NCBI RefSeq assembly: GCF_019393635.1
Contig: NC_057864.1
Span: 494,157,216-494,221,215 of the forward strand
Origin: Dromiciops gliroides
Taxonomy: Eukaryota; Chordata; Mammalia; Microbiotheria; Microbiotheriidae
Reading direction: 5' to 3'
DNA: 64,000 nucleotides
Under the pieces are notes generated by a model that ran no database searches, had not been told where the DNA came from, and saw nothing but the letters and a program-made list of their open reading frames with translations. Positions 58,501 through 64,000 of the stretch are shown in pieces. The stretch's first letter is position 1, and every line of letters begins with the position of its first letter. Made by a program: the position numbers and the translations under genes.

Positions 58501-61500
58501 AACATTTTCTTTTTTCTTTTTCTTTTTTTGCTGGGCAGTGAGGGTGAAGTGACTTGCCCAGGGTCACACAGCTAGTAAGTGTCAAGTGTCTGAGGCGGGA
58601 TTTGAACTCAGGTCCTCCTGAATCCGGGGCTAGTGCTTTATCCGCTATGCCACCTAGCCACCCCCTCAGCCAATTACTTCTACCCATCTAGAACTGAGAT
58701 GCTTCTTAGGCTGAAATGAGGCACATCTGGCCTTTCTTCAACTTCCTCATTTACTCTTACTGGGCAGCAGTTCTGGGCGCCCAAGAGGGCAAATGTGGGC
58801 TCTCTGCCGTGGGCACTGAGCAGGACTGCTAAGGGGACAGTGTGTGCCCGGTCAGGGAGGGGAGGGGTGCTGCCCCCCTTCTCCATGAGGTCTTTCCCTT
58901 GTTCCCTAGTCTGCCTTAGGCTCAATCCCAAAGGATGAGGCAGCTAGGTTTCAGGAGAAGAGATGAATGGGTCACCTAGGGCACTGGCACAGGGCTCAGG
59001 ACTTGCATGGGAAGAATACTCCCAGGGCCTGGGACTGGTCATTCCATTACCTTTCCAGATTCCATCAGTGGTAAACTGTGTGGAGAACCCCTTTCCACCA
59101 GGCGCACCCTAAAATGAGAGAAAGCATTCCTCCAACACTTGAGCTATGCCCACAAACACCCTTAAACAGGCCATGATCACCTAGGCTAAAAATGATGATG
59201 GAAACCTTCCACCGAGGAGTGCCCGAGCTCTGCTCACGGTCTCAGCAGGGCCCAGCCCGGCCTCCCCCGAGAGCATGGCAGGCTACTGTGCACGCCGGCT
59301 TTTACCAGCAGACGCATCCTGGAGTGTCACCTTAGGCCTCTCTACTCATTTGGAATCTGAACCGCCTAAATCTGTGGAGCAAGGTCCCAAGAACAAGGGC
59401 TTCCTCCCCAAAGCACCCACGTGGGCTCTGTGTGTCCTGTGCAGAGCCATTCGGGATGAGGCCCCGGGAGCCCTGACACAACCACTGCATTCTGGGTGAG
59501 GCCTTTGGTCATAAATCACAGACGGTTACACTCTCTAAAGCACCTAGGCCTTGGATGGGCAATGGAGAGGTGCCTGATGGGTATAACCACATGCCCCTGA
59601 TGACTCAAAATGCAGCAGAGATAAATCCCCCAGACACAGGTGACCCAGCAGTAGAGGGAGGGTGGTGGCTCCGAGGCCTCTCCCAGGCTGCCCTGCAGAA
59701 CGTACCCTCAGGGAGCTCCCGTTCCACCCACGTTCAAAGACAAGCCAATGAGGGGTAAGTACAGCGATGTGGCTGGGGTGGGGTGGGGGGCCTTGGGCAG
59801 AGCCCGAAGGGCAGAGCAGACAGGGGCTCGCTGGGCTGGAGCATGGACAACACAGAGGAAGAATAGCAGGCTATTGAAAGGCACGAAATACCAAAGGGCC
59901 GGCGGGAGCTGCACAGCTACATGCTTTAGGAATAGGCAGTTGGGGCGGGGGGGGGGCAGATACTGCAATGCTGGTGCAACAGTCCAGGTCGGTTAGTCGA
60001 TCAACTAGCACTGACGAAGCACCTGCTGTGTGCTGGGGATATAGAGAAAGGCAAAGGCCAGTCTGTGACCTCCGGGAGCTCCCAGGAGGAGAGAGGGACA
60101 ACAGGAAGCAGGCGGGGGGGTTAGGGGGGCGAGGGGCAGGCTAGTTCGAAGGTCACAACCAGAAGGAGGGCACTAGCCCTTGGGGGACACGAGAAGGCTT
60201 CTCTCAGAGAGTGGGAGCCTAGCTGGGGCACAGCGAGGGTGGCTGTGGGGTGAAGGCAGGGGAGAGAAGGGGTGCAGCTGTGCAACCAGCTGGATGTGGA
60301 GGGAGGACCAGGGATGCTTCCGGGCGAGCAGGCGGCAGGGGCAGCAACATCACGAGCTCCGTGTCCCTACCCCTGCCTGCGCCCCCTCCTCACCAACACA
60401 GACCCCTGGCCCAGGGGACTGCCCGGGAATGTGTGCATGTACAACTTGCGCAGGGCTCGGAGTGCAGAGCACACGGTTCATGTGCCTGCGCGGGCTGTGC
60501 AGGGCATGTTCCAATAACAAGCTACGGACACGCCATCCAGGACATTTTTCCGTCGTCTTCCTTATCGGCAGCCTCACAGACTTTGTGCCTGCGTGGCCTC
60601 CTGGGGAGAGGAAGGACGCACCTACCTGTCATGGCGCAGTGCCCGCATGTCGACATATACCGTGGTGGGGTCGGGGCCTGCAGTTCCCTGGTGGGAAAGG
60701 AAAGTTAACTCTTGAATCCCAAGAAGACATATTCCTATTCGATCGATGACAAGGCCATTCGCACCTCAAAGCGCCCTGCTCTCCAGCAAAGCATCTGAGA
60801 GTACAGAAGGGACCTTGTCGCTCTGGCTACTTCAGGCCAGCTTCAGGCCAGCCCACAGGGCATGGCCAGGGGCAGCCTCAAGGCCCCAGAAGCTCGGCTC
60901 ATTTCCTACTTCTCTGGGTCAGTTGACTAGAGCAAATACCCCCAGGGCAATCGAGGAAATGACGGCACTTCCAGAATCTTGCTCTATCATCTAAATCAAT
61001 TCCGTAGATCATCATGAGGTTTTCCCAGGAAACTTGTGACCTGGAGTCAGTCTGCTTTTTCTACAATTAGGGCATTCGCATTCAAGCCCCACTGATGACA
61101 AAAGCCCATCGTTTTCCTGGCCATGACTCCCCCCCCATGTGCCCGACAGCACCTGAGCCTTTAGGATCTAATGAGTACGACACGCCGACACCTTCCCCTC
61201 CCAATCCAACCACCACTTCTATCTGGAAGCTGCTGCTGAAAGGACTCGTCAGACCGGATGACCAAAGAAGGGATCGCTGGCCTGCGCTCAGTGGGCCTGC
61301 GAGGATGGGGCGGGAGCACCGTAGCACATGCACACCCGGCACTGTACCTGCTCAGCCAGCTTTCCCAGCCTGTTGGGCTGACAGAGGAGCCACAAGCAGG
61401 AGCAGAGGTCAGCAAAGGGAGAGGGACGGAGGAGACAGCCCAAAGGAGGACAGACAGAAAGGCAACAGGGAACAGGAGAGACACACAGTCAGATTGAACA

Positions 61501-62399
61501 AAACACATCATCGCATCTTGAAGAGAAGGAAGGAACATCCTGCTAAGATCGCCCTAACAGCACGGGGCAGCCCACGGTAATTCCCACAACAACCAGCCGA
61601 GACGAGACAAAGAAAGAGCGCCAGAGAGGGCCTATGGCCGCCCGCAGAGACACCTCCCCAGAGGAACAGCACCGTGTCCACATCCCCCCTTCCCCAGGGC
61701 CCTCGAGCAGTGATGTCGGCACGGGTCTTCTGCTCTCGAGACCGGCTGCAGGCTTATACACAGAACGCCACTGAGGGGGAACGCTTAGGGGACGGTTTCT
61801 GCTGACCCGGTTCTAGGAAGTCTTGACAAGCTGCTGGCATAAATGATGTCCGAACAACCAGGACTCATAAAACAGGGTTTGCAGACTAGTTCAGAGTGGG
61901 AAGGAGGGGGTAGAGAAGGGCTGATTCACTCTTCAGAAGTCATTCTGACATCCTAAAAGTTCTCTTCCTGTCGTTCCTAGCGAATTCGGGAACACTCAAG
62001 GCAAAAGGGACCCTCAAGCCCCCTCAGTCCGCCCGACACCACCCTCCCATGTTGCAGGTAAGCCAGAAGCCTAGAGAGGTCACTGGGCTAGCGGAACCAG
62101 AGCTGGGGAGAGGCCCTTTCGAGGCCCCAGACTCAGTCAGCGCCGTTTCCCTGGGACCCTGGTGCCCACCTGTGTTGGGAAAACCCCAAAGGAAGTGTTT
62201 TCGGGCCCAGTGCAGGAGCTCACCTCACCTGTAAGCAAATGGCTACATTCACTCTGCATCCGAATGTGGTGCTCACGGCCCGGGCAGAGAGGCCCAGGTC
62301 TTTGAACAGCTTTGAGAAGGACTGTGTTAATGCGATCCGCGGTCTCTCCTCCGCAACCACCATGCACGTGCGCACACAGGACAGGTTCACGCTTTTGGC
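55310..62399 (-). CDS. DIP2A: DIP2A, C-terminal seven coding exons (partial gene)
   Basis: DIP2A is a large protein (about 1570 residues in human) with an N-terminal DMAP1-binding domain and two adenylate-forming (AMP-binding/acyl-CoA synthetase-like) domains. It is linked to acyl-CoA metabolism and FSTL1 signalling. Exons in transcript order: 62399-62229, 60687-60626, 59108-59051, 58259-58185, 56804-56630, 56076-55953, 55562-55310. Borders are GT-AG and phases join to give 305 residues ending DQLDPIYVAYNM. This covers the end of the second adenylating domain: GSLDETLELRGMRYHPIDIE (hinge region) and SRGEKQR with the usual C-terminal lysine. CMVVAEERPRI, ILPGVKVIIAHTETKGPL and IWVSSPHNATGYYTVYGEE fit DIP2A rather than DIP2C as I recall them. 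Upstream exons lie right of the window. Confidence 0.94.
55953..56076 (-). CDS. DIP2A: DIP2A coding exon (second from the end)
   Basis: It completes Glu, then RHDALYVVGSLDETLELRGM and RYHPIDIETSVIRAHKSIAE, plus TG of the Cys codon. The acceptor is tgttcacag and the donor gagtg|gtaaga. Confidence 0.96.
56630..56804 (-). CDS. DIP2A: DIP2A coding exon (third from the end)
   Basis: 58 codons plus one base: IWVSSPHNATGYYTVYGEES, LHADHFSARLTFGDTQTVWA, RTGYLGFLRRTDLTDASG. RTGYLG sits where most adenylate-forming enzymes have RTGDLG, so the ribose-binding Asp is Tyr. I recall the same substitution in human DIP2 proteins. Confidence 0.96.
58185..58259 (-). CDS. DIP2A: DIP2A coding exon (fourth from the end)
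   Basis: 25 codons: ILPGVKVIIAHTETKGPL then GDSHLGE, corresponding to the A5/A6-like part of the adenylating domain. The acceptor is ccttgcag and the donor gtgag|gtgagc. Confidence 0.95.
58508..58665 (-). mobile_element. Marsupial tRNA-derived SINE in DIP2A intron
   Basis: It is antisense to the plus strand and therefore in the same sense as DIP2A. It runs from the poly(T)/(ttttc)n tail at the left to gccacctagccaccccct at the right. Confidence 0.92.
59051..59108 (-). CDS. DIP2A: DIP2A coding exon (fifth from the end)
   Basis: One base completes Arg, then VRLVERGSPHSLPLMESGK. The acceptor is tcattttag and the donor ggaaag|gtaatg. Confidence 0.95.
60626..60687 (-). CDS. DIP2A: DIP2A coding exon (sixth from the end)
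   Basis: 20 codons plus AG: GTAGPDPTTVYVDMRALRHD, with the Arg codon split across the intron. The acceptor is ttcccaccag and the donor gacag|gtaggt. Confidence 0.95.
62229..62399 (-). CDS. DIP2A: DIP2A coding exon (seventh from the end)
   Basis: 57 codons, phase 0, acceptor ccaaacag and donor ttacag|gtgagg. They encode AKSVNLSCVRTCMVVAEERP, RIALTQSFSKLFKDLGLSAR, AVSTTFGCRVNVAICLQ. Confidence 0.95.
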
Positions 62400-64000
62400 C
62401 TGTTTGGGAGTGGGGAAGGGGGAAGGGTGAGGAATCTTCCCACATGATCACGATTCTAGGGCCTGGGTTAAGGAGAGAGCCCCGCAGGCCCTTCTGTCCA
62501 GGCAGCTTGACCACAACACGTCTGTGCTCCCTTTAGGGTCCTGAAGGCATGACCACCAGCACCTAACTGTGCACTTCAGGGCACAACTGCAGCCAAATGT
62601 AAGTTGGAAAAACTGCAGAGGCCCTTTCCTCTGATAGAGGCCGCCTGTCACCACCCTTAACAAATCAGAAGTGCGACTCGTCCATCTGGGTGGAAACGTC
62701 CAGAATGCTGCCGTGCTTGCAGTGACCAGGATCTCATGGTCGCCCCAGGCTCCGGCCCATTCTCTTGGCTCTTTGGCTCCTGGGGATGCTGACGTCCTCC
62801 TGACTTGTTTGTGTCTTTGCTCATCCTCCCTACTTGCCAATCTGTCCACCTCCTGTGCCGGGTCAGTGGAGAGCGAGGTGACCCTCTGGGCTGCTTCCTT
62901 TACCGCCCTTCATCCTTCTGCCCCGCTCTGCCTATCGCTCATTCTGGCTGCTCTGATTGGCAGCCGCCCGGGGGGGGGGGGGGGTCTTCCAGATGCAGTC
63001 CCAGCTGGATTTCAGGTCCAGCCCGCTCCTCATCCATAGCGCTTGTCCCACTTTCTTTTGTTAGACCTTCCTCTTCCATGATACTGACCACAACAGCAAA
63101 TGAACCTTTGTTGACTTCCTTGTCTAACACTTCCTTTGAGGCCAGAAGTCATGGTGGAAAAGAGCCATCTCTTTGCTTGTGTTGGTCGGAGCCTTGCCGA
63201 GGTGGGTAAATGTGGGATTGAGCACTAAGGACATGAGAGTCCTTCCAAATCTTCTCCAGGCTAAGCGCACCCACTCCCACCAACAGATAGCCTGGGGGTC
63301 CATTTTCTCCATGTGGCGGCCTTCTTACTAACGTGAGGGTGTGACTGCCCTGGGCGAGGAGCCTGTCCTCATGAAGTCGGCTCCTCAGCCCAACTGGAGG
63401 ATTTGACGCAGACCCGACCCAAGTCCCTCGTTCTACGCCGGAGAGATCCTACACAACTCTGGATCCTCATCGTTTCTCCCCTCACGTCACCGAGGAGGAA
63501 TGACAGTGGGCCCCTGATCGAAGCTTGTCAGTGACTGCAGTTATCAGACAGACACATACCCCAAAATCCCCACAGCAGAGGGCAACAATGTGGGGCAGCT
63601 GGTGGCAGCAGAGCAAGGCCCTCGGCCTACTGAGGGCACCAACGAGCCGGGCATACAAGGAACAAAAGGACAGAGCCGTGGCAGAGCCGGGGGGCGGTCC
63701 GGAAGGCAGACAAGGGAACAAAGGCACCTTTCTCTCCTCTCCTCAGGAGTGCTAATGGGGTGCCTCCTTCACAGGGTGCAGAACTGATGAACCCCAATCC
63801 ATAGACACGGAATTATCAAGGGCTGACCTTAGGCTGCAGCAGCCATTCAGGGAAGTCAAAGTCACTGCCGGCCACAGGCAGGGGTAGAGAGGAGTGTTCT
63901 CAGTGGACCACAAGAGAATGGCACCCTGTCTTGGCTGGGCTGAGGAGCACAACGAGATGCTTCCTTGGCCTCCTGCCACAGGTATACAGAGGAAGAAGGG
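62400..64000 (-). other. DIP2A intron (continues beyond the right edge)
   Basis: The next upstream DIP2A exon should encode a SYSVMEMCTKGLG-like segment. I did not find it here. The stretch is mostly unique-looking G+C-rich sequence with a run of 16 G near 62970. No exon is supported. Confidence 0.6.

Noticed and set aside
9074-58665. tRNA gene-like heads in many SINEs
   Set aside because: The heads are diverged tRNA-derived promoters of SINEs with A-rich tails and target duplications, not functional tRNA genes.
63780-63880. Exon-like minus-strand segment reading SDFDFPEWLLQPK with possible splice sites
   Set aside because: The donor is weak (gtcagc), and the peptide does not match the DIP2A segment expected before the exon at 62399.
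1-64000. CRISPR arrays, operons, phage or plasmid genes
   Set aside because: All regular repeats are microsatellites, minisatellites or transposons, and the genes are spliced mammalian genes.

Overview
The window is nuclear DNA from a marsupial-type mammal. It has spliced genes with mammalian exon sizes, and many copies of the roughly 145-bp tRNA-derived SINE whose 3' part reads 'gctgtgtgaccctgggcaag' and ends in an A-rich tail. It also has marsupial-style L1 3' ends, MIR/MAR1-type SINEs, old L2 LINEs and solo LTRs. The sequence does not show whether the species is Australian or American. No bacterial, plasmid or phage material was seen.

Three protein-coding genes can be read. (1) S100B, minus strand, left edge: its first coding exon (2031-2168) is present, with a candidate non-coding exon 1 and promoter near 6257-6330. 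The final coding exon lies beyond the left edge. (2) PRMT2, plus strand, CpG-island promoter near 28.05-29.7 kb: the complete coding sequence is in ten exons from 30383 to 39019, with a poly(A) signal at 40377. All exon phases join without a gap into a 451-residue SH3-plus-methyltransferase protein, or 420 residues from the second ATG. (3) DIP2A, minus strand: its last seven coding exons lie between 62399 and 55310 (the C-terminal 305 residues), with a probable long 3' UTR to about 53.17 kb. The rest of the gene lies beyond the right edge.

Layout: 1-6.3 kb is S100B. 6.66-7.49 kb is a long GGAA-type polypurine tract. 7.5-28 kb is intergenic and repeat-rich: SINEs, several 5'-truncated L1 copies with clear target-site duplications, a cluster of three related solo LTRs, and a hAT-type MITE. 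28-40.4 kb is PRMT2. 40.4-53.2 kb is intergenic, with a plus-strand L2 whose reverse-transcriptase segment has become a 27-bp minisatellite, a large minus-strand L1 block, and a minus-strand L2 with a recognisable reverse transcriptase. 53.2-64 kb is DIP2A.

The most notable observations are four. The gene order and orientation (S100B minus, PRMT2 plus, DIP2A minus) differ from human by an inversion of the S100B-PRMT2 block relative to DIP2A. PRMT2 has an extra in-frame upstream coding exon. A near-perfect foldback of about 120 bp sits in a PRMT2 intron. The 27-bp minisatellite appears to have been born inside an L2 copy. I found no convincing new multi-gene system; this is an ordinary vertebrate gene region with some unusual repeat structures.
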